Shown piece after piece: positions 53,886 to 64,000 of a DNA stretch of 64,000 bases. Within the stretch, counting starts at the first letter, position 1, and every line of letters begins with the position of its first letter. The notes beneath the pieces were generated by a model that worked only from the letters and a program-made list of their open reading frames with translations, searched no databases and was not told where the DNA came from. Source of the stretch: Lithodes maja (taxonomy: Eukaryota > Arthropoda > Malacostraca > Decapoda > Lithodidae); NCBI GenBank assembly GCA_037953745.1, contig JBAKBP010012329.1, positions 1 to 64,000 on the forward strand. The letters are read 5' to 3'. The translations under genes and the position numbers were made by a program.

Positions 53886-54098
53886 GTAACCCGTTCAGTA
53901 CAGTTCTGTCGGTTTTATTTCATACTGGATATTAAGATGATTTTATTTAGTTTATGAAGGGCCTCCATAAAATTAGCAGGCTTTCAACTATCTTAATTAA
54001 CCCTTTCTACTACCACAGATCCTTCATAAGCTCCACAAAATTGTCTAATTATAGCTAGAATACAATACAAAAGACGTCGCCAGTACACAAAGGGTTAA
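53886..54098 (+). mobile_element. TTAA-flanked MITE candidate in TGACCT array
   Basis: The array unit at 54943 reads CATTAAACAGTCTAGG. Here the same site is split: ATGTAACCCGTTCAGTAC at the left and GTACACAAAGGGTTAAACAG at the right. The ends form an imperfect inverted repeat (TAACCC..TT..GTAC). The left TTAA has become GTAA. 213 bases, no coding capacity. Confidence 0.6.
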
Positions 54099-56986
54099 AC
54101 AGTCTAGGAAGAGTTTAAAGACAATTATTAACACTCTTCTTTTGTTCTTTGACCTTGACCTTTAACCTTAAGTATTATCAAATATATATATATGATTGAA
54201 ATATATGTTAGTTAAGTAAAATGCACCTAAAAGTCGTCAGCTTATCGAAAATGGAGTATTTTTTTATGATGAAGGTTAACTTATGACCTTGGCCTGTGAC
54301 CTTGACCTTTATGTAGGATTATATTTTTGTTTGCTTTGATGTAACCCTAGAAAATCAAATAAATGTGTCAAATTTCATTAAAGATCGTCAGTTAGTTTCA
54401 GAGGTATTAAAAGAATAGTTGACCTTGACCTATGACCTTCATCTTGACCTTCATGATGTCTGAAAATTTGACATTTGAATTTTCCCTTAAAGCACAACTG
54501 TCTCAACTAATTTTGTGAAATTTACATGAATAGTAAAGAAATTAGCATATTGACCTTATATTTGACGTTGACCTGTGACCTTGACCTATTAAATGGATTT
54601 TTTTAAATTTTTGTATGACCCTGGTCTAGGCATTCCGAATATGCATGATATGCCTAATGAGAATCTTACATTTAATAGGAAATACTATTAAAAATCATAT
54701 TTCGACCTTTGACCTTCGATCTTAGAATTTCTTATCGAGGATTTAGGAAGCTTAACAACAATGTTCATAATTATTAACTAGCATTATGAATATGGTGTAA
54801 TTCGTAAAAACACTTATTTATTACAAAGTGATCATATACTGTGACCTTGACCTTTGACCTTTGACTTATAATAAAATACATATATTTAGATGGCCGTCGC
54901 ATTGACCAACTGAATGTACCTGTATAATTTTGTGACAATACATTAAACAGTCTAGGAGAAGCTAAGGGAAAATGACAAGTACTCTTGTATTGACCTTGAC
55001 CTCTGACCTTAGCTACTACAATATTGTTATGTGAAATTTGATATATATAATATTTAAGTAATAAGCCATAACACAGCCAGTTTTTCAAAATTTGAGTAAT
55101 CTTTTTTAATAAATATTAAAAGTTGACCTTTGACCTGTGACCTTGACCTTTATGTATGAGTAGATTTTTGTTTGCATTGACATTGCCAATGAAAATCAAA
55201 TAAGCATGCGTAATTTCATTAAAACCCATTAGTTAGGTTCATATATATCAATAGAATAGTTGACTTTGACCTTTAGCTTGAGTTTTATATGTCTCAACAT
55301 TTATTATTTTCCTTTTCACTTAAAGTGCAACTATCTCACCAAATTGTGTGAAGTTTGCATGAAAAGTAAAGAAAATAGCATATTGACCTTTTATTTGACC
55401 TTGACCTTTCATATGGAATTGTATAGTTACTTGCATGACCCTGGCCTAGGTATTCCGAATATACATGGTAAGCCTAGTGAGAATCTAATAGTTAGTATAA
55501 GAAATACTAGTAGAAAACCTATTTTGACCTTTGACCTTGATCTTTGATCTTACCATTTACAATATTTATCTAAAATTTGGGCAATATGATATCAAGGTTA
55601 CCAGTAACTTGTATAGTGAAAATGAAGACATTTGATTAAAAAGTAAAATAAACAGTAAACGTTTACCTTTGACCTTAACCTGTGACATGGACCTTTATGT
55701 AGGATTTTTTTTTTTTTTTTCATTGACATTGCCCCGGAAAATCTAATAAGCATGCCTAATTTCATTAAAACCCATCAGTTAGTTCATATAATATATATTA
55801 ATAGAATAGTTGACCTTGACCTTTGACCTTTATGATAGGTGTGTCCAAATGTATTGTTTTCCTTTAAATTTAACGTGCAACTATCTCACCAAATTTTGTG
55901 AAGTTTGCATGAAAAGTAAAGAAAATAGCATATTGACCTTTTATTTGACTTTGACCTGTGACCTTGAACTTTCACATGAAATTGTATAGTTTCTTGTATG
56001 ACCTTAGCCTAGGTATTCCGAATATACATGGTAAGCCTAGTGAGAATCTAACAGTTAGTATAAGAAATACTAGTGAAAAACTTATTTTGACCTTTGACCT
56101 TGACCTTTAACCTTACCCTTTAGAATATTTACCTAACATTTGGTCAATACGATATCAAGGTTAAGAGTAACTTGTATAGTGAAAATTAAGACATTTGAGT
56201 AAACCTAAAAATGTATAGTAAAAGTTGACCTTTGACCTTGACCGGTGACCTTGACCTTTATGTAAGAGTACATGTTTTGTTTTATTGACATTGCCCAGGA
56301 AAATCAAATAAGCATGCCTAATTTTATTAAAACCCATCACTTAGTTTCATATATATTAATAGAATCGTTGACCATGACCTTTGACTTTTATTATATGTCA
56401 AAATATAGTATTTTTCTTTTCATTTAATGTGCAACTATCTCATCAAATTTTGTGAAGTTTGCATGAAAAGTAAAGAAAATAACATTTTGACCTTTTATTT
56501 CACCTTGACCTGTGACCTTGACCTTATATATGGAATTGTATACTTATTGTATGACCTTGGCCTAGGTATTCCAAATATGCGGGGTAAGCTTAGTGAGAAT
56601 CTAACAGTTAATATAAGTAATACTAGTGAAAAACTTATTTTTACCATTGACCTTGATCGTTGACCTTACCCTTTAGAATATGTATCTATAATTCGGGCAA
56701 CATGATATCAAGGTTACCAGTAACTTGTATAGTGAAAATGAAGATATTTGAGTAAACAGTAAAATAAATTGTAAAAGTTGACCTTTGACCTTGACCTTTA
56801 TGTAAGAGTATTGTTTTTGTTTGCATTGATATTGCCCCCGAAAATCAAATAAGTATGCCTAATTTTATTAAAATCCATCAGTTAGTTACATACCGGTATA
56901 TATTAATAAAATAGTTGACCTTGACCTTTGACCTTTATCTTGACCTTTATGATATGCGTGTCTAAATGTATTATTTTCATTTTCAT

Positions 56987-57601
56987 TTAACCTATAAACG
57001 GCGAGCAGGGGGTATTGAACTCGATGCCCCTGGGCGAGCATATTAGGCTCCATTCATGCCTATAATTGTCATTTTACGATAAATATCGATATTACTTATT
57101 CATATGCGCCTATTTTACCTTCACTATGAAGATAGTAACCTGTAACAACAATAAACCAAGTGGAAATATAATTTTTCTGGTCAAAATTGCGAATATATAT
57201 GGAGCAGCCCATTCATGAATTATGGAGCAAATTGAGGCCACCCCTCCCTTCACGAGGCCTCAAGCCTGACTGAGCTTACTCATCCACACACTCGCTTGTG
57301 TAACACACCCGCTAGGCACATAAAGCACATCCTCCACACATTTTGCTAATGTTAGCACAAAAATATACCAATGAATTAGGGAATAACAGGGAAAATAGGT
57401 GATAATTGAAGGGGGAGGGGAAAGGAGGGAAGGAGGGGATGTGGAGGAGTGATACGAGGTATAGGGAAAAAAAAAATAAAAAAAATTGTTTAGTGCTACT
57501 GGGGCCGTTTAAAATGTTTTTTTTAGGCCTTCCCTCTTAAGAGCTTTGCCGCCCTCGCCCAGTAAAACTTCTTATGAGCTTTCTCGCCGTTGCCGGGTTA
57601 A
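56987..57601 (+). mobile_element. TTAA-flanked MITE in TGACCT array
   Basis: TTAA is at both ends (56987-56990, 57598-57601). The terminal inverted repeats are TTAACCTATAAACGGCGAG and, reversed from the right, TTAACCCGGCAACGGCGAG. The array continues across it (CATTTAA, then GTGGAACTATCTCAC), and sister units at 55319 and 56425 show the uninterrupted form. 615 bases; no transposase. An A-run is near 57467-57485. Confidence 0.8.
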
Positions 57602-58040
57602 AGTGGAACTATCTCACTAAATTTTGTGAAGTTTGCATGAAATCTTAAGAAAATAGCATATTGACCTTTGATTTGACCTTGACCTTTCATATGTATTTGT
57701 ATAGTTTCTTGTATGACCTTAGCCTAGGTATTCCGAATATACATGGTAAGCCTAGTGAGAATCTAAGATAGTATAAGAAATACTAGTGAAAAACTTACCT
57801 TTGACCTTACCCTAAAGAATATTTACCCAAAATTTGGTCAATACAATATCAAGGTTAGCAGTAATTTGTATAGTGAAAATGAAGACATTTGAGTAAAAAC
57901 TAAATTATATGAAATATTGACCTTATTTTTAACCTTGACCATTAAGTTAAATGGAAAATTTCTTTTTGACTGACCATCGCATTGACCAAATTGACCAAAC
58001 CTGTGAAGTTTGGTGAAAATCCATCGAACGGTCTAGGAGG

Positions 58041-58445
58041 AGTTTCCGGACAGACAGACGGACGACGACAGACAGGCTGGCTGGTGGTGCACAGTATACG
58101 GGCGGGATCTGTTGGCGCGATACCACTCTGCTTCGCAGAGTTGATAATACATCTGTCCTGCGGGGGGGAGGGGGGGGGGGGGGGGGCTTGGTGGAGAGGG
58201 GGGAATCCTTGGGGGGGTGGGGGGGGTCAAACCATATTTTTTACCTAAAACCATAACTATCGAACAAATTAAACAAATCTTTTTTGACTTACCGTCGCAT
58301 TCACCCACTTTAAACTTCGTGTAAAGTTTGGTCCAATGGTTTAGGAGTTTCAGGACAGACGGACGACAATGACGACAGACTTTTTAGCCGGTGGTACCCC
58401 GCTATAAGGGGGCGATACCAATCTGCTTACGCAGAGTTGATTAGT
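58041..58445. repeat. terminal modules of the TGACCT repeat family
   Basis: Two related ends, 58041-58145 and 58340-58443, each have GACAGACGGACGACRA-like text, then GGCGATACCA, then CTCTGCTTCGCAGAGTTGAT (a CTCTGC/GCAGAG hairpin; the second copy reads ATCTGCTTACGCAGAG). They probably mark the 3' end of the dispersed element from which the array is built. Confidence 0.6.
58157..58230 (+). repeat. G-rich tract with quadruplex potential
   Basis: Seven or more runs of four to fourteen G within 75 bases (for example GGGGGGGAGGGGGG). Open frames across it are artefacts. Confidence 0.8.
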
Positions 58446-59125
58446 AAATACAAAAACGATAACCAGTTACAGTGTTTTCTTGTCTGACCAGTTTACTGAC
58501 AATTGATTTAAGCTGATCATTTTCAAAATCTTAATTAGAGGTCTGTGTAGCTCTCGGGATATGTTCCTCTATGGATATGTTAAACAAATCTTCCACATTC
58601 CCAGCGAATGATCGATATTGGCTTTACATCGTAAACCTAACTTAATTTTAATTGTAATTTTAGCCACTGTATTTACTACCAGGTCTGATACAACCCAGCT
58701 CGGCACCGCTCTCCTCACAATCAACCGAGACACAAACAGAATAACGTTGGTGTTTTTACCTGAATAAATATATTCATGAGACTTGCTTCACAGGCGGGCG
58801 GCGGGAACAGGCTTTCGCCCTTCTCACCGAAAATCCATAATATATCGCCGAATATTTTGCCAAACCAGGCTTTAAGATCCATGGCATGCCAGCACATTTT
58901 TTGAAGGCTTCATCAGCCTTCATGGGGATTTTCAACTTCTATATCAATCATACTCAGCGTGAAACATATATACTGTATATACACACATATTTTCGCTTTT
59001 TTAATTACAAAAACTATTTCAAAACCGGTATTTGCCAGATGGTTAGATTTATAAATAGTCTGATTTATGCTTACTATCCACATGCTGTACATGTATTACA
59101 TAAAGTAGACGTGTTGCTTTGCCTA
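58446..59125. other. no gene recognised
   Basis: A/T-rich sequence with no motif, long frame or repeat that I recognise, apart from a short TATATACTGTATATACAC palindrome near 58967. Confidence 0.5.
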
Positions 59126-59985
59126 AAATCAAAACGGTATACCCTACTCTCCGATGGGTTACCATCATCACAAATATTACCATCATCAATCATACTATCA
59201 CCATAATCACTACTACTGCCATCCTCACTACAACTGCACCATCATCACTACTACTGTCATCATCACCATTACTATAATCATAACTACTATTACAATCATC
59301 ACTACTACTCTCACCATCATCACTACTACTGTCACCATCATAACTACTAGTCACCATTATCACTACCATCATCACTACTACTGTCATCATCACCATTACT
59401 ATAATCATAACTACTATTACAATCATCACTACTACTCTCACCATCATCACTACTATTGTCACCATCATAACTACTAGTCACCATTATCACTACCATCATC
59501 ACTACTATTATTACCATCATCTTACAATCATCATTACTAGTGTTAACATCATCACTACTACTATAACCATCATCACTACGACTGTCACCATCATCACAAC
59601 TGTCATCATTATCACTACAACTATCACCATCATCACTACTACTATCACCATCATCCCTACTACTACTACCATCACTTCTACTGTCAACTAAACTAACATA
59701 ACATAACCTAACCTAACCTATCCAAACCGGGCAGGTTTCTCATACAAATTAGAGGCGAGTTGTTTTGGGGGCATCATCTCCAGTAACCATCACCAGTACT
59801 TTCACCATCATCACTAGTACTATCCCCATCATCTACTATCATCATCACTGCTACTATCACCACCACTATCACAACTACTTTCACAATCACGACTGCCCTC
59901 ACCACCATAATAACCATCATCATCACTACTGGCAATATCATAACTGCTACCATAATCATCACAACTATCACTATTATAGGCGGTA
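59126..59985. repeat. CATC-type minisatellite block with CCTAA tract
   Basis: Same composite repeat as 52616-53160 and the inverted-repeat arms. The flank AATCAAAACGGTATACCC at 59127 matches the arm flank near 47311. Next come ATCATCACTACTACTGTC units, in which a block of about 125 bases near 59233-59358 repeats near 59358-59480. ACCTAACCTAACCTA lies at about 59706-59720, then GCGAGTTGTTTTGGGGGCAT and more CATC units. Confidence 0.8.
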
Positions 59986-60298
59986 TCCCATTGTGCGGCT
60001 TTACGATGGCGAGTGACCCGGCGACAGGATTTTTTTGTCTATGTCCAGTATTCGCGGCGAATAAGCAAATGAAGGGGAAACAGACGAATTTTTTGCAATG
60101 GCTGGCCGTGTGACAGAAATACGAGTACCGTGCGATGGCAGCGACTTGTGAGGCGATAATGGCAAATTGTGTACGACAATTGAAGGTGATTCAGAGCGAA
60201 TGTGGCGACAGTTGCGATGCCACTGCAATTGTCCGGCAAGTGTTGTACGATGTGATGCTATAACACCGCGAAGGTTGTGCGAATATGGCGAATGCCAT
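59986..60298. other. no gene recognised
   Basis: More balanced composition than its neighbours. A 161-codon minus-strand frame crosses it, but most of that frame is the GT repeat that follows. I see no domain. Confidence 0.4.
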
Positions 60299-60520
60299 GT
60301 GTGTGTGTGTGTGTACAGTATGTGCACATGTATGCATGTTGTAGTGTGTGTGTGTGTGTGAAAAGGCGAAATGTGGAAAAGCTGGACATTCTGTGCGTGT
60401 GTGTGTTGTAGAGTGTATATATGTGAAAGGCGAAATGTGGAAAAGCTGGACATTCTGTGTGTGTGTGTGTGTGTGTGAAGAGGCAAAATGTGGAAAAGCT
60501 GGACATTCTGTGTATCTATG
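60299..60520 (+). repeat. (GT)n and three tandem units of about 60 bases
   Basis: GT repeats separate three copies of a unit with AAATGTGGAAAAGCTGGACA, starting at about 60365, 60429 and 60482. The copies differ at only a few bases. The GT runs between them vary in length. Confidence 0.85.
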
Positions 60521-60536
60521 GATCAATGTGTACAAA

Positions 60537-61417
60537 CCTTACCCCGGAATATCTGAACAATACTTGGGAGAACAACAATGATACACTGATGAATTGTTCT
60601 GAACAATTAACAGTCCCATAGAGAACATTAACTTTGTTTTATATTAACATTCGAAGTTCACAATCTCGTTTACATAATAAGGTCTACCGTCTATTACAAA
60701 AACATATGCCCTCGAATCAAAATGTAAGTATAATTGTGTGGATATGTCTGAGTGTCTGTGCATCTATGGAATAGGTGTAGCCTATTCCCACTCAAGATAC
60801 AATTATGGATTTATTTTTGGTTTTGTTGCAATTATTAGACTATTGTATTCAGATTAGGAAGTGTATATGGAGGTCAGAGGGTTAATTGAGATACTCTTTA
60901 CCCTTCTACTTAACCCAGATCATTCCCAGGCTGGATAAAATCGTCTTAAGGTAGTCAGAATATACTGTCAATATGCGTCCTAATCTTCAGAGGGTTAAGT
61001 AGAAGTAATTATTAAATTAACACTTTCACTATTATGATAGTTTGTTTCCTCTAATTCGAGTTATCATTTGTCGATTTAACGGGAGAATTCCACTTGAAGG
61101 ATTTTATTCTAAATCCCTTTTTTATTTTTCTGTCATGTTTAACACCATTCCTTTTGAAATTTTAAGACGTTCGCCCCATTCGAACGTTCCCTTAAATACA
61201 GCTTAGACAGGGCCTTTTGAAATAATTAAGCCTCACATCTAGCCATCAATGAAACAAATCGGACAAATAAGATGTTGGATATGCGGTTTCTATGAGCACA
61301 TCACATACGAGTTAACAGAAGACTAGGCTAGGCTACGGTAAGTGCACCTCTTATTTCTTCAGAAATACCTACCGAGACCGATCAATACTTCAGTGGTGGC
61401 CGACGTATAGCCACATA
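60537..61417. other. no gene recognised
   Basis: A short stretch near 60625-60725 reads FYINIRSSQSRLHNKVYRL before GTAAGT, faintly like the start of a LINE endonuclease, but it is too short to call. The rest shows nothing. Confidence 0.35.
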
Positions 61418-62887
61418 AGGGCCCTTCTCAAAAACTGTGCTTCCGTGCTGACTCCCTGCCTAGGCAAACTCTTTCGTCTCTGTCTATCCTCTAACGTCTT
61501 CCCTTCATGCTGGAAGTTTGCTCACATTCAACCTGTCCCAAAGAAGGGTGACCGCTCTCAACCCTCCAACTATCGTCCAATTGCTCTTATCTCTTGTCTT
61601 TCTAAAGTTTTTGAAACTATTCTTGCTTCCAAATTTCTTAAGCATTTCTCTTCTCATAATCTGCTCTCAGATCGCCAGTATGGCTTCCTTAAGGGTCGCT
61701 CTACTGGTGATCTTCTTTCATATCTTACTAACTCTTGGTCATCCTCCTTTCGGGACTTCGGTGAGACTTTTTCTATTGCACTAGACATATCGAAAGCCTT
61801 CGATAGAGTCTGGCATAAATCTTTAATTTCTAAACTACCCTCCTTCGGTTTCTATCCCTCCATCTGTGCCTTTGTCTCTAATTTCCTTTCCGGCCGTTCC
61901 ATAGCCGCGGTTGTGGACGGCCATAGTTCACTTCCTCACTCTATAAACTCCGGTGTTCCTCAGGGCTCTGTCCTATCTCCTATTCTCTTTCTAATTTTTA
62001 TAAATGATCTCCTTAACTGTACCTTAACTCCCATCCATTCATACGCAGACGACTCAACCTTGCACTACTCCATTAGTTTTTCAGAACGCCCCAGCCAGCA
62101 ATCCCTCAACGACAAACGTAATGAAGCCATAGAACTCTTAAATTCTGATCTAAATACTATTTCCAATTGGGGCAGAGAAAACCTTGTTAACTTTAATGCT
62201 TCCAAAACCCAATTTCTCCATCTATCTACCCGTCAGGATCTCCCAGCGGACTATCCCTTATTCTTCAACAATACAAAAATCACCCCTTCATCTTCTCTCA
62301 ATATTTTTGGTGTCTCTTTTTCTTCTGCTCTCATTTGGAAGGACCATATTACCAGTCTTGCTAAGGCAGCCTCCCAGAAGCTGGGTGTGCTCAACCGCCT
62401 TAGGGTGTTCTTTTCCCCTGCACAGCTTCTTGCTCTGTACAGGGGCATAGTGCGCCCTTGTATTGAGTATTGTTCACATGTGTGGGGAGGTACCTCTCAC
62501 ACCGCTCTCCTAGACAAAGTTGAAAGGAAGGCCTTTCGTATCATTAACTCCCGTCCACTCACCAACTCTCTGCAATCTCTCTCTCTCCGCCGCAATGTTG
62601 CATCTCTCTCGCTATTCTATCGCTACTATAATAATCAGTGTTCCTCAGAGCTATCCCAGTGCATACCACCTCCTTTACATAGGGCACGTGGTACCCGTCT
62701 TGCAACTCAATCCCACCCCTACTCTGTGCAACTCTCCAACCCAAGAGTGAAACGTTACTCTCAAACTTTCTTCTACTCAACAGCTGAGCTCTGGAACTCT
62801 CTCCCAGAATCAGTCTTTCCCTCTTCCTATGACTTAAATTTCTTCAAACTCCGTGTGTCCAGGCATTTTGGCTCGAACGTCCCTTGA
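61418..62887 (+). CDS. LINE-B reverse transcriptase, 5'-partial open frame
   Basis: About 490 open codons, without stops, to TGA at 62885-62887. Motifs in order: FAHIQPVPKKGDRSQPSNYRP, QYGFLKGRSTGDLLSYL, ALDISKAFDRVWHKSL (catalytic Asp), NSGVPQGSVLSPILFLIFIND, the catalytic HSYADDSTLH, and the thumb (VNFNASKTQFL, IFGVSFSS). The C-terminal region is conserved in all copies (IEYCSHVWGG, RNVASLSLFYRYYNNQCS, FFYSTAELWNSLPE). The endonuclease is missing by 5' truncation. The intact frame suggests recent insertion. The clade is given as jockey-like from motif wording only. Confidence 0.85.
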   Translation, partial: RALLKNCASVLTPCLGKLFRLCLSSNVFPSCWKFAHIQPVPKKGDRSQPSNYRPIALISCLSKVFETILASKFLKHFSSHNLLSDRQYGFLKGRSTGDLLSYLTNSWSSSFRDFGETFSIALDISKAFDRVWHKSLISKLPSFGFYPSICAFVSNFLSGRSIAAVVDGHSSLPHSINSGVPQGSVLSPILFLIFINDLLNCTLTPIHSYADDSTLHYSISFSERPSQQSLNDKRNEAIELLNSDLNTISNWGRENLVNFNASKTQFLHLSTRQDLPADYPLFFNNTKITPSSSLNIFGVSFSSALIWKDHITSLAKAASQKLGVLNRLRVFFSPAQLLALYRGIVRPCIEYCSHVWGGTSHTALLDKVERKAFRIINSRPLTNSLQSLSLRRNVASLSLFYRYYNNQCSSELSQCIPPPLHRARGTRLATQSHPYSVQLSNPRVKRYSQTFFYSTAELWNSLPESVFPSSYDLNFFKLRVSRHFGSNVP

Positions 62888-62990
62888 TTTTGGCCCTGTC
62901 ACTCTTTCAACTATGGGGGAGGCACTCGCTATATGCCTTTTGCCTCCCTCAATCACATAGAAAAAAAAACAAAAAAACAAAAAAAACACA
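61418..62990 (+). mobile_element. jockey-like LINE family B, longest copy, 5'-truncated
   Basis: Homology starts near 61418 inside RT and ends after an A-rich and CA-repeat tail at about 62960-63000. Four further fragments of the family are at 17337, 30877, 36900 and 50795. This is the most complete and best preserved. Confidence 0.85.
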
Positions 62991-63161
62991 CACACACACA
63001 CTCGACATGTTTTTTTTTAAAGGTGACAGTTACAAAGTGGTGTACAATCTATCTTATTCTAGTTACATTATAGTTTATCTTATTGTGCCAGTACCTCCCT
63101 ACAATCAACCTAGTTGTTCCCCAATTCGGCCCTCCGCCACGACCATTTCAAAGTCCATCTC
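62991..63161. other. short unassigned interval
   Basis: T-run and mixed sequence between the LINE-B tail and the minus-strand endonuclease-like gene; no feature seen. Confidence 0.4.
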
Positions 63162-63989
63162 TCACTCTTGTCCTCTGTAGCGGGAGGACCTTGTACCCTT
63201 GAGACATAGGAGTGCAAACCTGAGACGAGAGAAAGAGAGCCGGCATCTCATCCAAGTTATGACTTGGCTTCTATGCTGGTGCTTTATCTCCGATATATGT
63301 TCAGCTAATCTGGCATAGAAAACACTTGCAGAGGGTCCCATTCCTCCCGACGATGAGAAGACCAGAGGAGTAAAGCTTCCTTGATCCCTGTTCAAAATTC
63401 TTTCTTCATAAGCGCGTTTCTTCTCACTTTCGTTTCTCAAGTATACCGCCTTGAGTCCCCGCGCACGATATGTTTGTGCTCTTGGGTTGAAGATTCTGTT
63501 GTTGAAAAAAGCCTGTTGTTCCCTCGTCCAAAAACCTCGAGCACTTACGTCCACTCTTGCTTCATTTGAAGTATTTGCAGTATTGTGGGCCAAGCGCTGT
63601 CCGTCCATAGGCAGAAGTTCTGGTTCGATTCTGACATCATGGCACACCTCGTCCAGCATTTGTGCAGTGATGTCTCGTACTTCATCATGCCAGATATAAA
63701 TGAATCCTCCTTTCTTACAGGTCATACAGTGGGCCTGAGTTGTTTATTTCACCACATGCACATTTCAGCGGCAGGTTCGAAACTGGCCACCCATAACTCA
63801 AGGCTACGGCATCATTGAATTCTTGTTTATTTAAGCTGAAGCCTTTTTCCTTTATTGGTAATGAAGTGAGCCAATTTGAAGCCCCTGTGTCTTGTTCCAT
63901 CTCAACTCTCATCTTCAGTTCTTCACTACATTCGGTCTTAATTTGTTCTAGGCTATGTTTCTGTCTCTCTTCTCTGCTCTTTGTAATTT
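63162..63989 (-). pseudogene. C-terminal zinc knuckle and restriction-like endonuclease-like region, frameshifted, partial
   Basis: Minus strand, running in from beyond the window. The first frame (stop at 63715) gives GASNWLTSLPIKEKGFSL, YGWPVSNLPLKCACGE. Near 63735-63745 the frame shifts, and it continues AHCMTCKKGGF, WHDEVRDITAQMLDEVCHDV, EPELLP, then ARVDVSARGFW, QQAFFNNRIFNP, EKKRAYEERI, GSFTPLVFSSSGGMG and WMRCRLSFSRLRFALL to a stop at 63162. CxC...HxxxC followed by RHN-like text, EPxL and a PD-like/D/K series is the pattern of the zinc knuckle plus restriction-like endonuclease at the end of R2-type non-LTR elements. Related proteins are widespread in invertebrate genomes. The element type is inferred. 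Confidence 0.5.
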
Positions 63990-64000
63990 ACTGTCTTGCA

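Larger units (their letters stand above)
53690..58040. repeat. array of about 560-bp units dense in TGACCT hexamers
   Basis: A phrase ATTCCGAATATACATGGTAA, or close variants, marks units at 54632, 55453, 56017, 56568 and 57730. Spacings are 821, 564, 551 and 1162, the last inflated by a 615-base insertion. Each unit has many TGACCTTTGACCTTGACC-type runs, all in one orientation. Other shared blocks include AAATTTTGTGAAGTTTGCAT and AAAACCCATCAGTTAGTT. There is no coding potential. Two TTAA elements interrupt it. Confidence 0.85.

Noticed and set aside
53997..54098. A 102-base TTAA element using the internal TTAACCCTTT and AAAGGGTTAA
   Set aside because: The ends are perfect, but comparison with the array unit at 54943 shows the insertion starts at 53886, so the longer element fits better.
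58041..58145. Helitron 3' end at the CTCTGCTTCGCAGAG hairpin
   Set aside because: A hairpin is present but the CTRR end and the A/T target context are not seen, and no 5' TC end was found.

Overview
This is eukaryotic, transposon-dominated DNA with no bacterial gene structure. Long terminal repeat (LTR) and non-LTR retrotransposons, short DNA elements and simple repeats fill nearly all of it. The mix (Ty3 elements with a Gmr1-type gene order, BEL/Pao, CR1-, jockey- and RTE-like LINEs, degenerate CCTAA telomere-like tracts) suggests an arthropod, most likely a decapod crustacean. That placement is inference from family resemblance. The only trace of a host gene is a decayed fragment resembling CLCA (calcium-activated chloride channel regulator) on the minus strand near 19.5-20.0 kb.

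Layout. 1-5180: 3' part of a Ty3 element (T1) with its 1.8-kb 3' LTR, inserted in a BEL/Pao element (P1, 5181-9068). 9.8-11.0 kb: tail of a second BEL/Pao element (P2). 11.5-13.7 kb: 5' half of a CR1-like LINE (family A, copy B), cut by a minus-strand Ty3 element (T3, 13703-17336). 17.3-22.9 kb: LINE fragments, two TTAA-flanked short elements and the CLCA-like pseudogene. 22928-30788: a Ty3 element with two LTRs (T2). It carries one open 1191-codon gag-pol frame without a reverse transcriptase core. 30.9-51.6 kb: a very large inverted repeat. Its arms are about 5.4 kb once later insertions are removed, around a 3.8-kb spacer. The left arm was later split by a 5.55-kb apparently full-length family-A LINE (31348-36899) and by a TTAA element (38309-38633). 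51.7-53.6 kb: the rest of a LINE, minisatellites and an inverted pair of tRNA-like sequences. 53.7-58.4 kb: an array of roughly 560-bp units packed with TGACCT hexamers, itself carrying two TTAA elements. 58.4-61.4 kb: minisatellites and unrecognised sequence. 61.4-62.9 kb: a jockey-like LINE with an open 480-codon RT frame. 63.2-64.0 kb: the C-terminal end of a protein with a zinc knuckle and a restriction-like endonuclease-like domain, running off the window.

How the parts fit. There are no operons; the organising logic is nested insertion. The order can be read from empty sites in sister copies. A family-A LINE took an insertion containing LINE B. The block was then duplicated in inverted orientation, after which LINE-A copy A and a TTAA element entered only the left arm. 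All three Ty3 copies lack the RT active site, so they must be mobilised in trans if they still move. T2's two LTRs differ at only about 1.5 percent of positions by eye, so it moved fairly recently.
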